Shown here: positions 8,181 through 15,434 of the stretch, in pieces
How positions within the stretch are numbered: the first letter of the stretch is position 1
How the letters are laid out: each line of letters opens with the position of its first letter
NCBI GenBank assembly: GCA_002441125.1
Contig: DJVI01000028.1
Coordinates: 40,286 to 104,285, forward strand
DNA: 64,000 nucleotides
Direction: 5' to 3'
Source of the DNA: Caldifarciminota bacterium UBA6260
Lineage (GTDB): Bacteria > Hydrothermota > 32-111
Translations under genes and position numbers: made by a program
Notes under the pieces: model-generated
The model's input: the letters and a program-made list of their open reading frames with translations, nothing else
Databases searched by the model: none
Told to the model about the DNA's origin: nothing

Positions 8181-8767
8181 TATTTTAAAAAGAGATTGTT
8201 TAATCTATAAAAAAATTTTATCAACTCATACCCTGAGATTGTGTTATAAGGATTGAAATATCCATCAGCGACATCCATAATCCCCAAAAATACTACATTT
8301 GAAATAGGTTTGTATGCGAAAAATTTCTCATCAACATCCTTAATATCTACAACATTCATTTTAAAATTAGAAAGGAAACCGTTGCTCAAAATAAAGTTAT
8401 AAAAAAATACTGCAAGTTGGTATCTTAAAACAGGAGTATCAGGTTTAAATGTACTATCTGGAAGTGGTGTGAAAATTCCCCTTTTTACCTGTGCATACAG
8501 AATCTCACTTTTGGGAAACATTTTTATATCGAATGGTATTTCATTTTTATAAACAAAAATCTCTTCTGGGAAATATATTCCAAAAAGGTAAGCTACATCA
8601 CTTTTAGTAACAACATCCTTTTTTTCTAAACCTTTCAAAAATTGATACTCTTTATCAGCTTTACTAATAAATAATGAAAGGTATCTGTCATTTTTTGGGA
8701 AACAACCGGAAAGTATAATTAAAAAAATTAAAATGATAAAAGGATAAAATTTTTTCTTTAAATACAT
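8180..8767 (-). CDS. Lipoprotein with S-layer-homology-like repeats
   Basis: 195 aa from the ATG at 8767, which lies only 9 bases beyond tRNA-Leu(UAA); reading the frame further upstream would run through the tRNA genes. A signal peptide ends in the lipobox LSGC (Cys22). The mature part shows SLH-like segments (VVTKSDVAYLFG, TPVLRYQLAVFFY, DVADGYFNPYNTISGYEL) with the characteristic hydrophobic spacing. SLH-like domains usually anchor proteins to the cell-wall layer; here the role is unknown. No ribosome site is visible. It appears to be transcribed as the tail of the tRNA transcript. Confidence 0.75.
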   Translation of the reverse strand: MYLKKKFYPFIILIFLIILSGCFPKNDRYLSLFISKADKEYQFLKGLEKKDVVTKSDVAYLFGIYFPEEIFVYKNEIPFDIKMFPKSEILYAQVKRGIFTPLPDSTFKPDTPVLRYQLAVFFYNFILSNGFLSNFKMNVVDIKDVDEKFFAYKPISNVVFLGIMDVADGYFNPYNTISGYELIKFFYRLNNLFLK

Positions 8768-8776
8768 ATTTATAAG

Positions 8777-8862
8777 TGCCGGAGGCCGGACTCGAACCGG
8801 CACGGGATTGAAGTCCCAGCGGATTTTAAGTCCGCTATGTCTACCAATTCCATCACTCCGGC
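8777..8862 (-). tRNA. tRNA-Leu (UAA)
   Basis: 86 bases with acceptor stem GCCGGAG/CTCCGGC, discriminator A, long variable arm and anticodon loop CTTAAAA. CCA is not encoded. It is third in a Gly-Cys-Leu cluster. Confidence 0.97.
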
Positions 8863-8865
8863 ATA

Positions 8866-8937
8866 AGGCGGCATCCGGATTTGAACCGGAGAATAACGGT
8901 TTTGCAGACCGTCGCCTTACCGCTTGGCTATACCGCC
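8866..8937 (-). tRNA. tRNA-Cys (GCA)
   Basis: 72 bases with acceptor stem GGCGGTA/TGCCGCC, discriminator U as expected for tRNA-Cys, and anticodon loop CTGCAAA. CCA is not encoded. It is 3 bases from tRNA-Leu and 10 from tRNA-Gly. Confidence 0.97.
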
Positions 8938-8947
8938 AAGAAAAAAA

Positions 8948-9023
8948 TGGAGCGGGAAACGGGACTTGAACCCGCGACACTCACCTTGGCAAGGTGACGC
9001 TCTACCAACTGAGCTATTCCCGC
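8948..9023 (-). tRNA. tRNA-Gly (GCC)
   Basis: 76 bases including an encoded CCA (8948-8950), the only one of the five tRNAs here with CCA in the DNA. The acceptor stem is GCGGGAA/TTCCCGC, and the anticodon loop TTGCCAA gives GCC. Confidence 0.97.
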
Positions 9024-9036
9024 TCTTTGAAAAGAT

Positions 9037-9064
9037 TTTATATCAAATTTATAAAAAATGTCAA
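9037..9064 (-). promoter_or_regulatory. Promoter of the tRNA-Gly-Cys-Leu operon
   Basis: TTGACA, 16 bases, TATAAA on the minus strand with an extended -10 (TGA just before it). It lies 13 bases upstream of tRNA-Gly and inside the space after rocD. It probably also drives the lipoprotein, DUF512, der, plsY, MerR and REC genes, since no other strong promoter is seen downstream. Confidence 0.8.
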
Positions 9065-9069
9065 TACTT

Positions 9070-10278
9070 TTATATAGTTTTAAAAACTTTTTCAATCTTT
9101 GCAAAAGCCCAATCAATATCTTTTTTAGTTATAACAAGTGGTGGAGCGAACCTTATAATGTTTTCATGTGTCTCTTTGCAAAGGAGCCCCTCTTTCATCA
9201 AAGCTTCACAAAATCTCCTTGCACCACCTGCGTTTTCATTCAATTCAACACCGATAAGAAGTCCTTTTCCTCTCACTTCCTTTATGTAATCAGATTTTAT
9301 TGATTTCAAAAGTTTCATAAAATAGTTACCCATCTTCAAAGCGTTCTTATCGAGTTTCTCTTTTACAAGTATATCGAGAGAAGCAACAGCGATAGCACTT
9401 GCCAAGGGGTTTCCACCAAATGTTGAACCATGATCACCAGGTTTGAATACATCCATAACCTCTTTCTTTGCAAGGAATGCACTAACAGGATAGTATCCTC
9501 CGGAGAGAGCTTTTCCGAGTATAAGTCCATCAGGTTTCACTCCATCTTCCCAATGGTGTGCAAAAAGTTTTCCGGTTCTGCAAAGACCAGTTTGTATCTC
9601 ATCTAAAACGAAAAGAATGTTATTCTTTCTACATATTTCCTGTGCCCTTTTCAAAAATCCATCAGGTGGTATTATGATTCCACCCTCTCCCTGTATAGGT
9701 TCTGTTAAAAAAGCAACAGTGTTTGGTGTTATAGCTTTTTCAAGGGCATCCGTATCTCCAAAAGGTATCTCAACGAAACCTTGTGTTAAAGGACCAAATC
9801 CATCTTTGTATTGGAATTCAGAAGAGAAGGAGATTATTGTAATAGTTCTACCATGGAAGTTGTTTTTTGATACTATTATCTCAGCTTTATCCTTTTCAAC
9901 ACCTTTAACAGTGTAACCCCATTTTCTTATCGCTTTTAACGCTGTTTCAACAGCTTCAGCACCAGAGTTCATCGGCAACATTTTATCCATCTTCGCAAGT
10001 TTGCAAAGTTTTTCATAAAACAACGGGAGCTGATCGTTATGGAAGGCTCTGCTTGTCAATGTTAGTTTTTTCATCTGTTTTATTGCTGCTGATGCGATTT
10101 TTGGATTACAATGCCCCTGATTCACAGCAGAATATGAGCTCAAAAAATCCAAATACTTCTTCCCTTCAGTATCCCATACCCATATACCTTTTCCTTTTGT
10201 TAAACAAACATCGAGTGGATGATAATTGTTTGCTCCATACTTTTTTTCGATTTCAAAAAGTTTATTTGATTTTTTCAT
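9070..10278 (-). CDS. rocD: Ornithine aminotransferase
   Basis: 402 aa class III PLP-dependent transaminase. Closest by motif to ornithine:2-oxo-acid aminotransferase: YGANNYHPLDV at the N-terminus, WVWDTEGKKYLDFLSSYSAV, NSGAEAVETALK for PLP phosphate binding, EPIQGEGG, LDEIQTG with the cofactor-contacting Asp, and ILGKALSGG with the Schiff-base Lys. It converts ornithine and 2-oxoglutarate to glutamate semialdehyde and glutamate. It has GGAG upstream and its own promoter divergent from the glycosyltransferase. Other class III enzymes are possible but the N-terminal signature favours RocD. Confidence 0.88.
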   Translation of the reverse strand: MKKSNKLFEIEKKYGANNYHPLDVCLTKGKGIWVWDTEGKKYLDFLSSYSAVNQGHCNPKIASAAIKQMKKLTLTSRAFHNDQLPLFYEKLCKLAKMDKMLPMNSGAEAVETALKAIRKWGYTVKGVEKDKAEIIVSKNNFHGRTITIISFSSEFQYKDGFGPLTQGFVEIPFGDTDALEKAITPNTVAFLTEPIQGEGGIIIPPDGFLKRAQEICRKNNILFVLDEIQTGLCRTGKLFAHHWEDGVKPDGLILGKALSGGYYPVSAFLAKKEVMDVFKPGDHGSTFGGNPLASAIAVASLDILVKEKLDKNALKMGNYFMKLLKSIKSDYIKEVRGKGLLIGVELNENAGGARRFCEALMKEGLLCKETHENIIRFAPPLVITKKDIDWAFAKIEKVFKTI

Positions 10279-10302
10279 AAAAACTCCTTTTTTTGAATTT
10301 AT

Positions 10303-10330
10303 AAAATATCATATTAAAAATTAAAGTCAA
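10303..10330 (-). promoter_or_regulatory. Promoter of rocD
   Basis: TTGACT, 16 bases, TATTTT on the minus strand with TGA before the -10. Its -35 lies 15 bases from the -35 of the divergent glycosyltransferase promoter. The -10 matches consensus at four of six positions. Confidence 0.55.
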
Positions 10331-10345
10331 GAGTTTAAAAACTTG

Positions 10346-10373
10346 TTGATTATTTTTTAAATGTTGTTAAAAT
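10346..10373 (+). promoter_or_regulatory. Promoter of the glycosyltransferase gene
   Basis: TTGATT, 16 bases, TAAAAT with TGT just before the -10. Only nine bases separate the -10 from the ATG at 10383, which predicts a leader of zero to three bases. Confidence 0.6.
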
Positions 10374-10382
10374 TCTTAAATT

Positions 10383-11486
10383 ATGAAAAGTATTGCGATA
10401 TTCTCAACTGTACATAAAGTTTACGATGTAAGGATATTCCATAAAGAGATAAAAGCACTAAAAGAATCATACAAAATTTTTTATTTTAACCCATATATAG
10501 AAGAAGAGAAAAAGGAGGATGAAAATCTTTACCTGAAAAAATTAAAAAGAAGAAAAAACAGATTTTTAAGGATCATTTTCTCACCTTTTGATACCTTCTT
10601 TCAACTTGTAAAAACAGATTATTCTCTTTACCATTTCCATGACCCTGAACTTTTAATTACCGGTATCCTTCTTAAAATTTTTGGGAAAAAAGTAGTTTTC
10701 GATTCACATGAGAACAATTTTGGTTTGATAATTGAAAAAACATATTTAAAACCATATTTCCTAAAATTTTTTATAGCGAAATCTGTAAGATTTTTTGAAC
10801 TTGCAACATCCCATTTTTTCGATGGAGTTATTGTAGCAAGACCTGACCTTGAAAAACTTTATAGAAACAAAAATATCCTTGTATTCAGAAATTTCCCCGA
10901 TATAGATTTCAAAATAGAAAATGGTGTAAAAAAAGTTAACGAAAAACCTATAATAGTCTATTCAGGCGGATTGACCTATATAAGGGGTATAACACAACTC
11001 GTTGATGCTGTTGGACTTTTGGATGGTAAAGTTGAACTCCATCTTTTAGGTGAATGGCAGGATAAAGGATTGAAAGAGGATTGTGAAAAAAGGAAAGGGT
11101 TTAGATATACGAAGTATTTAGGGAACTTCCCTTATGGAGAACATTTCAAATACATCAAAAATGGTGATATTGGAATAGTTCCATTTTTGCCAGCACAAAA
11201 CCATCTTACAACACTGCCAAACAAACCTTTCGAATATTTTCTGTGCAAAATCCCAGTTCTTATGTCAGATTTCCATTACTGGAGATACACTTTCAAAGAT
11301 ATAGCATTATTTTTTGATCCATTATCACCAGATGATATTAAGGAAAAAATATTGTATTTAATTGAAAACAAAGAGATTTCAAAAAAACTTGTTGAAAACG
11401 CTTATGAAAAACTTCTCAATGAATTCAACTGGAACAAAGAGAAGAAAAAACTTGAAGATTTTTATCAAAAACTGCTCAAAAGCTGA
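10383..11486 (+). CDS. GT4-type glycosyltransferase
   Basis: 367 aa. An N-terminal Rossmann-like domain (~1-180; YHFHDPELLITG, VVFDSHENN) and a C-terminal domain with YSGGLTYIRGI and PNKPFEYFLCKIPVLMSD fit a family 4 retaining sugar transferase with a GT-B fold. Donor and acceptor are unknown. It has no Shine-Dalgarno sequence, and the promoter places the RNA start at or next to the ATG. Its last 11 bases overlap the convergent aminotransferase gene. Confidence 0.85.
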   Translation: MKSIAIFSTVHKVYDVRIFHKEIKALKESYKIFYFNPYIEEEKKEDENLYLKKLKRRKNRFLRIIFSPFDTFFQLVKTDYSLYHFHDPELLITGILLKIFGKKVVFDSHENNFGLIIEKTYLKPYFLKFFIAKSVRFFELATSHFFDGVIVARPDLEKLYRNKNILVFRNFPDIDFKIENGVKKVNEKPIIVYSGGLTYIRGITQLVDAVGLLDGKVELHLLGEWQDKGLKEDCEKRKGFRYTKYLGNFPYGEHFKYIKNGDIGIVPFLPAQNHLTTLPNKPFEYFLCKIPVLMSDFHYWRYTFKDIALFFDPLSPDDIKEKILYLIENKEISKKLVENAYEKLLNEFNWNKEKKKLEDFYQKLLKS

Positions 11487-12567
11487 ATCTCTCTATTAAT
11501 TCTTTCAATCTTGAAAGTTCATTCTCATTGTTGAAAATATGGAAAGCGAATCTGACCATCCCATCTCTGAAAGATACTCTGACATTCTTTTCGATAAGGT
11601 AGTTGAAAAAGTTTTTTGTATTTTTCGTTTTGAAAGAAATTATAGGAGTTTTTATCTCTATAATATTTTGGGAAAGAAAACCAAAATTTTCAAGCATATG
11701 CCCTATATTTTTTATTCCTTCAAGATTATGAGAATATATTTCTTCTTTTCCTACACTGTTTAAAAATTTTAAATTCTCACCCATCATCGTAATACCTAAA
11801 AAGTTTCTCGTTCCACCTTCTATACCTGAACCATTCATCCTGTATTCAGGTAAATTTTCAAAAGAATCAAAATTTTTATAATCCAAAGAAAGCCATCCAC
11901 AATTCCTTTTAACAATTCTATCTATATGTTGTTCATCAATATATAAAAATCCTATACCTTGAGGACCTAAAAGCCATTTTGAGGCACCAGCGAAAAGAAA
12001 ATCTACAGGTGTTTTCCCAATATCTATCGGAACTGAACCTGCCGCCTGTATGGCGTCAACAGCAATTATAGAATTTCTGTTATGAACTATCTCAAGCAAA
12101 ATGTTTAAATCAACAATATCTCCTGTAAGGTAATCCACAAGGTCAATGAAAACCAAACTCTTTTTATATTTAGATAATTCCCTATCAAGATTGTTCGGAT
12201 TCTTGGCTATAACCTCAACAGAATATCTGTCATCTTTTAAAAATGGGATTAAAGTGCATGGAAAAGTTTTTCCATAAATAATAATTTTCTTTATTTCAGA
12301 AAATCCATTTTTTATTATATGAACAGAGGATGTAGTGTTCTGAACAAGCCCTATACTGCTTTGTTTACAGTTTATAAGTTTTGCTATTTCCTTTCTGCAA
12401 TTCTCTATTGTGGAAAAATAAGTTTCAAGTGGTATATCTCCTTCGAAAGAAAGTTTTTCAAGTAACTTTTGTGCTTTAAGAACACTCTCTTTTGTAGGAA
12501 TCCCTGATGATGCTGAGTTGAAATATAAAACATCCCTTTGATTAAAATATGTTGAATAATCTTTCAT
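11476..12567 (-). CDS. Class V PLP-dependent aminotransferase (cysteine-desulfurase-like fold)
   Basis: 363 aa. Motifs: YFNSASSGIPT at the N-terminus, QNTTSSVHI at the phosphate-binding loop, VDAIQAAGSVPID with the PLP-binding Asp, and GASKWLLGPQGIG with the catalytic Lys. This is the NifS/kynureninase-like superfamily, as in isopenicillin-N epimerase-like proteins, and not a typical IscS because the active Cys loop is absent. The substrate is unknown. It has a GGTGGG ribosome site and its own promoter just past tRNA-Arg. Confidence 0.85.
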   Translation of the reverse strand: MKDYSTYFNQRDVLYFNSASSGIPTKESVLKAQKLLEKLSFEGDIPLETYFSTIENCRKEIAKLINCKQSSIGLVQNTTSSVHIIKNGFSEIKKIIIYGKTFPCTLIPFLKDDRYSVEVIAKNPNNLDRELSKYKKSLVFIDLVDYLTGDIVDLNILLEIVHNRNSIIAVDAIQAAGSVPIDIGKTPVDFLFAGASKWLLGPQGIGFLYIDEQHIDRIVKRNCGWLSLDYKNFDSFENLPEYRMNGSGIEGGTRNFLGITMMGENLKFLNSVGKEEIYSHNLEGIKNIGHMLENFGFLSQNIIEIKTPIISFKTKNTKNFFNYLIEKNVRVSFRDGMVRFAFHIFNNENELSRLKELIERFSF

Positions 12568-12591
12568 AAGCCCACCTTTTTAATAATAAAT

Positions 12592-12619
12592 ATTTTATCA
12601 TAAAAAATTACACATTCAA
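12592..12619 (-). promoter_or_regulatory. Promoter of the class V aminotransferase
   Basis: TTGAAT, 16 bases, TAAAAT with TGA before the -10, starting 4 bases beyond the 3' end of tRNA-Arg. Confidence 0.65.
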
Positions 12620-12622
12620 GAT

Positions 12623-12696
12623 GGCGCCCGAAGGGAATCGAACCCCCAACCTCTTGATCCGTAGTCAAGTGCTCTATCCAATTGAGCTACGGGCGC
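12623..12696 (-). tRNA. tRNA-Arg (ACG) with unusual C73
   Basis: 74 bases with acceptor stem GCGCCCG/CGGGCGC, anticodon loop CTACGGA (ACG, read as ICG) and T-loop TTCGATT with two G-U pairs in the T-stem. The base after the acceptor stem is C; bacterial tRNA-Arg usually has A or G there. CCA is not encoded. Confidence 0.93.
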
Positions 12697-12704
12697 GCAA
12701 TTTT

Positions 12705-12732
12705 ATTATATACTTTCCTCTTTGGAATTCAA
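12705..12732 (-). promoter_or_regulatory. Promoter of tRNA-Arg
   Basis: TTGAAT, 16 bases, TATAAT on the minus strand. The element overlaps the last codons of the outer-membrane protein gene at 12706. Confidence 0.75.
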
Positions 12733-13359
12733 TTCGAACTCATGCCTTATTGAAAAACCTATAAATAATTTTTTCGCTTGATCAGAGAATGGATATGTTA
12801 CATCTATCTGGAAAGATTTTGGGATAAAAATGTTAACAAAAAAATCTGGAACTTTATGTTTGAAAAGGTCTCCCCTTTCAATATCAAGAGTCAAAAATAA
12901 CTCGTTTTTTATCTTCTCTGTAAAATGAAGATAAGTTGAAAGACCCGTTGTGAAAGATATGTTTCTGTTTATGTGGTAACTCATTATTCCCGAGAATATC
13001 GGATAAACTAAAACATTTGAGACATTAGTGTAAAGATCTGTTTGGAGAGCAAACCTTAAAGGAATTTTAAAATCTGGAGAGTATTTGAGACCAAAACCCG
13101 CAGAATTACTCTGGTATCCAACTATAAGGTCAAGATATTGTGCAAGTCCATAGTTGAAAGAAAAACCCCAATAACCTTTACTCTCTTTCAAAGAATCAGC
13201 CAAGTTTTTATCCTTTTCAGAAAAATATCCGGCATAGGCAAGATTGTATTGAAAATGAATATTACCGGTGTAGACAGGATCAGCAATCTGGTTTGATGGA
13301 AAAAGTTTAACAATAAAAAGAAAAAGGAAAATTAAAAAAAGTTTGAGATTCTTTTTCAT
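12706..13359 (-). CDS. Small predicted outer-membrane protein
   Basis: 217 aa. A signal peptide (~1-22, very hydrophobic after KKN) precedes a mature part of alternating hydrophobic strands ending in aromatic residues (YWGFSFNYGL, SAGFGLKY, FIGFSIRHEF), which looks like an eight- to ten-stranded barrel. No named family recognised. An AGGGG ribosome site is present. It follows wecB by 20 bases and probably belongs to the same transcript; the role is unknown. Confidence 0.7.
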   Translation of the reverse strand: MKKNLKLFLIFLFLFIVKLFPSNQIADPVYTGNIHFQYNLAYAGYFSEKDKNLADSLKESKGYWGFSFNYGLAQYLDLIVGYQSNSAGFGLKYSPDFKIPLRFALQTDLYTNVSNVLVYPIFSGIMSYHINRNISFTTGLSTYLHFTEKIKNELFLTLDIERGDLFKHKVPDFFVNIFIPKSFQIDVTYPFSDQAKKLFIGFSIRHEFELNSKEESI

Positions 13360-13379
13360 AAAAAACCCCTTTAATTGAT

Positions 13380-14456
13380 TTATAAAAATTTTTCTAATAT
13401 TTTTGAAATCCTTTCAGATGTTTTTCCATCCCAATATTTGATTCTATTACATCTCACTCTCTCAGAAATCCTGAAAATCTTTTCAACATTTTCAATATCA
13501 GGTTCCAAAAGAGTATTGGTTCCTTCTGTAACTGTAACAGGTCTTTCAGTGTTCTTTCTCAATGTAAAACAAGGTATATTAAGAAATGTAGTTTCCTCCT
13601 GAATACCACCAGAATCGGTTAAAACGAATTTTGAGTTCATCTCTAAAGCAACAGATTTAAGATATGAGACTGGTTTTACAACATATATTTTTTCTGAAAT
13701 ATATCTTTTTAAATTGAAAAGTTCTATCATTTTCTCTGTTCTTGGATGAAGTGGAAATATCACAGGGTAATCTTTTGAAAGAGTGTTAACAAAATTCAAA
13801 ATTTTTATAAACCTTTTTCTGTCATCAACATTTGAAGGTCTGTGTAATGTTAGATAGATGAAATTTTTTCTTTTAACGGAAAATTCCCTACATATATCGA
13901 TACTTTTTATTTTATCAAAATTTTCTTTTAAAGTATCAATCATTATGTTCCCTACAAGAAAAATATTTTCCTTCTCCCTGCCCTCTTTTAAAAGGTTTGA
14001 AATAGCATCTGATGATGGGGCGAAAAGAAAATCTGAAAGAGAATCTGTAACAATTCTATTTATCTCTTCAGGCATACTTTTATCAAAACTCCTTAAACCT
14101 GCCTCAACATGTGCAACTTTCAAATAGAGTTTTTTCGCCGCAATCGTAGCTGCCATAGTTGAGTTGACATCTCCAAAAACAACACAAAGGTTAGGTTTTC
14201 TTTTCAAAAGTAGTCTCTCATACTCAACCATTATCTTAGATGTTTGGTAAGCATGTGTTCCACTTTTAACATCAAAAGAATACTCTGGTCTTGGAATTGA
14301 AAGATCCTTAAAGAATATATCTGACATCTCCTTTGTGTAATGCTGACCTGTGTGTATCAACCTAACATTAAACTTTTCTCTTAAAATTCTGTTAAGTTTT
14401 ACAACTTTTATAAAATTTGGTCTTGCTCCTATTATAAGGTCAACAGTTTTTTTCAT
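13380..14456 (-). CDS. wecB: UDP-N-acetylglucosamine 2-epimerase (non-hydrolysing)
   Basis: 358 aa, the usual length. GARPNFIKVVKL at the N-terminus, HTGQHYTKEMSD, GDVNSTMAA, HVEAGLRSFD, PEEINR, LTLHRPSNVD and TDSGGIQEE are the standard WecB motifs, including the catalytic acidic residues and the His of HRP. It converts UDP-GlcNAc to UDP-ManNAc for surface polysaccharide. Its ATG overlaps the stop of the epimerase gene upstream (ATGA), so the two work together in nucleotide-sugar supply. Confidence 0.95.
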   Translation of the reverse strand: MKKTVDLIIGARPNFIKVVKLNRILREKFNVRLIHTGQHYTKEMSDIFFKDLSIPRPEYSFDVKSGTHAYQTSKIMVEYERLLLKRKPNLCVVFGDVNSTMAATIAAKKLYLKVAHVEAGLRSFDKSMPEEINRIVTDSLSDFLFAPSSDAISNLLKEGREKENIFLVGNIMIDTLKENFDKIKSIDICREFSVKRKNFIYLTLHRPSNVDDRKRFIKILNFVNTLSKDYPVIFPLHPRTEKMIELFNLKRYISEKIYVVKPVSYLKSVALEMNSKFVLTDSGGIQEETTFLNIPCFTLRKNTERPVTVTEGTNTLLEPDIENVEKIFRISERVRCNRIKYWDGKTSERISKILEKFL

Positions 14457-15382
14457 AGATAAAATTCCATTGATCTTTTTAAACCTTCTTTTACCTTCAC
14501 AAGAACTTCATATTTCAATATTTTTCTTATCTTTTCTATATCAGCCAAAGAATCCCTTACATCACCTGCTCTTGGTGGGAGATACCTTTTCTCTATTTTA
14601 TAACCTGTTATATTTGAAACATAATCTACGAGTTCATTTACAGAGATCCTTTCTCCACACGCCACATTGAAAGTTTCTCCAAAAGCTTCATCAGGTGCTT
14701 TGAGTGAAAGGATGTTAGCATAAACTACATTTGAAACATAAGTGAAATCTCTTGTCTGGTTTCCATCACCAAAAATAGTGATGTAAGTTTTGTTTTTAAC
14801 AGCTGAAAAAACTTTCGGAATAAAAGCGGAGTACTGTGACATTGGGTCCTGATTCTCACCAAAAACATTAAAATATCTGAGTGAAATAGTTTTCAAACCG
14901 TAAATTTTATAGAAAATTGAAGAGTAGTATTCGCCAGTCAACTTTGTCAGAGCGTATGGTGATTTTGGTTTGGGTTCAAGTGTTTCGACTTTAGGAATTA
15001 AAGGATTATCACCGTAAATTGAAGAAGATGATGCGAAAATAAACCTTTTAATATTCATATCTTTACTGCATTGGAGAAGGTTCAAAGTTCCAACAATATT
15101 AACATCGTTAGTCGTAATTGGATCGTTAATTGACCTTGGAACTGAAGGAAGTGCTGCCTGATGGAAAACATAATCTATATCTTTCAGAGAGAGCATAACT
15201 GTATGGTAACTCCTTATATCACCTTCAACAAGTTCTATCCTATCAATAAAAGGAAGAATGTTTTCCCTTTTACCTGTTGAAAAGTTATCAAGAACCCTAA
15301 CTTGATTGTTATCCTCAAGTAGTGCTTTTACAAGATTGCTTCCGATAAATCCAGCACCACCTGTAACAAGAATTTTAGCCAT
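14453..15382 (-). CDS. NAD-dependent sugar-nucleotide epimerase (SDR family)
   Basis: 309 aa extended SDR. GGAGFIGSNLV binds NAD; ASSSSIYGDNP and YALTK carry the catalytic Ser, Tyr and Lys; the C-terminal half binds UDP-sugar (LRYFNVFGENQDP). By motif it is close to UDP-GlcNAc/UDP-Glc 4-epimerases such as WbpP; exact substrate uncertain. AGGAG precedes the ATG. The gene starts a unit with wecB and the outer-membrane protein, driven by a near-consensus promoter. Confidence 0.9.
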   Translation of the reverse strand: MAKILVTGGAGFIGSNLVKALLEDNNQVRVLDNFSTGKRENILPFIDRIELVEGDIRSYHTVMLSLKDIDYVFHQAALPSVPRSINDPITTNDVNIVGTLNLLQCSKDMNIKRFIFASSSSIYGDNPLIPKVETLEPKPKSPYALTKLTGEYYSSIFYKIYGLKTISLRYFNVFGENQDPMSQYSAFIPKVFSAVKNKTYITIFGDGNQTRDFTYVSNVVYANILSLKAPDEAFGETFNVACGERISVNELVDYVSNITGYKIEKRYLPPRAGDVRDSLADIEKIRKILKYEVLVKVKEGLKRSMEFYL

Positions 15383-15404
15383 CCTTTCTCCTTTTTAAAA
15401 AAGC

Positions 15405-15432
15405 ATTATACCATAAACTTTTCCATTTACAA
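15405..15432 (-). promoter_or_regulatory. Promoter of the epimerase-wecB unit
   Basis: TTGTAA, 16 bases, TATAAT with an extended -10 (TGG). It lies 22 bases upstream of the epimerase ATG and 3 bases beyond the previous gene. Confidence 0.75.
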
Positions 15433-15434
15433 TC

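Noticed and set aside
8768..8980. N-terminal extension of the lipoprotein frame through tRNA genes
   Set aside because: The bases are fully occupied by tRNA-Leu and tRNA-Cys, and the signal peptide begins at 8767.
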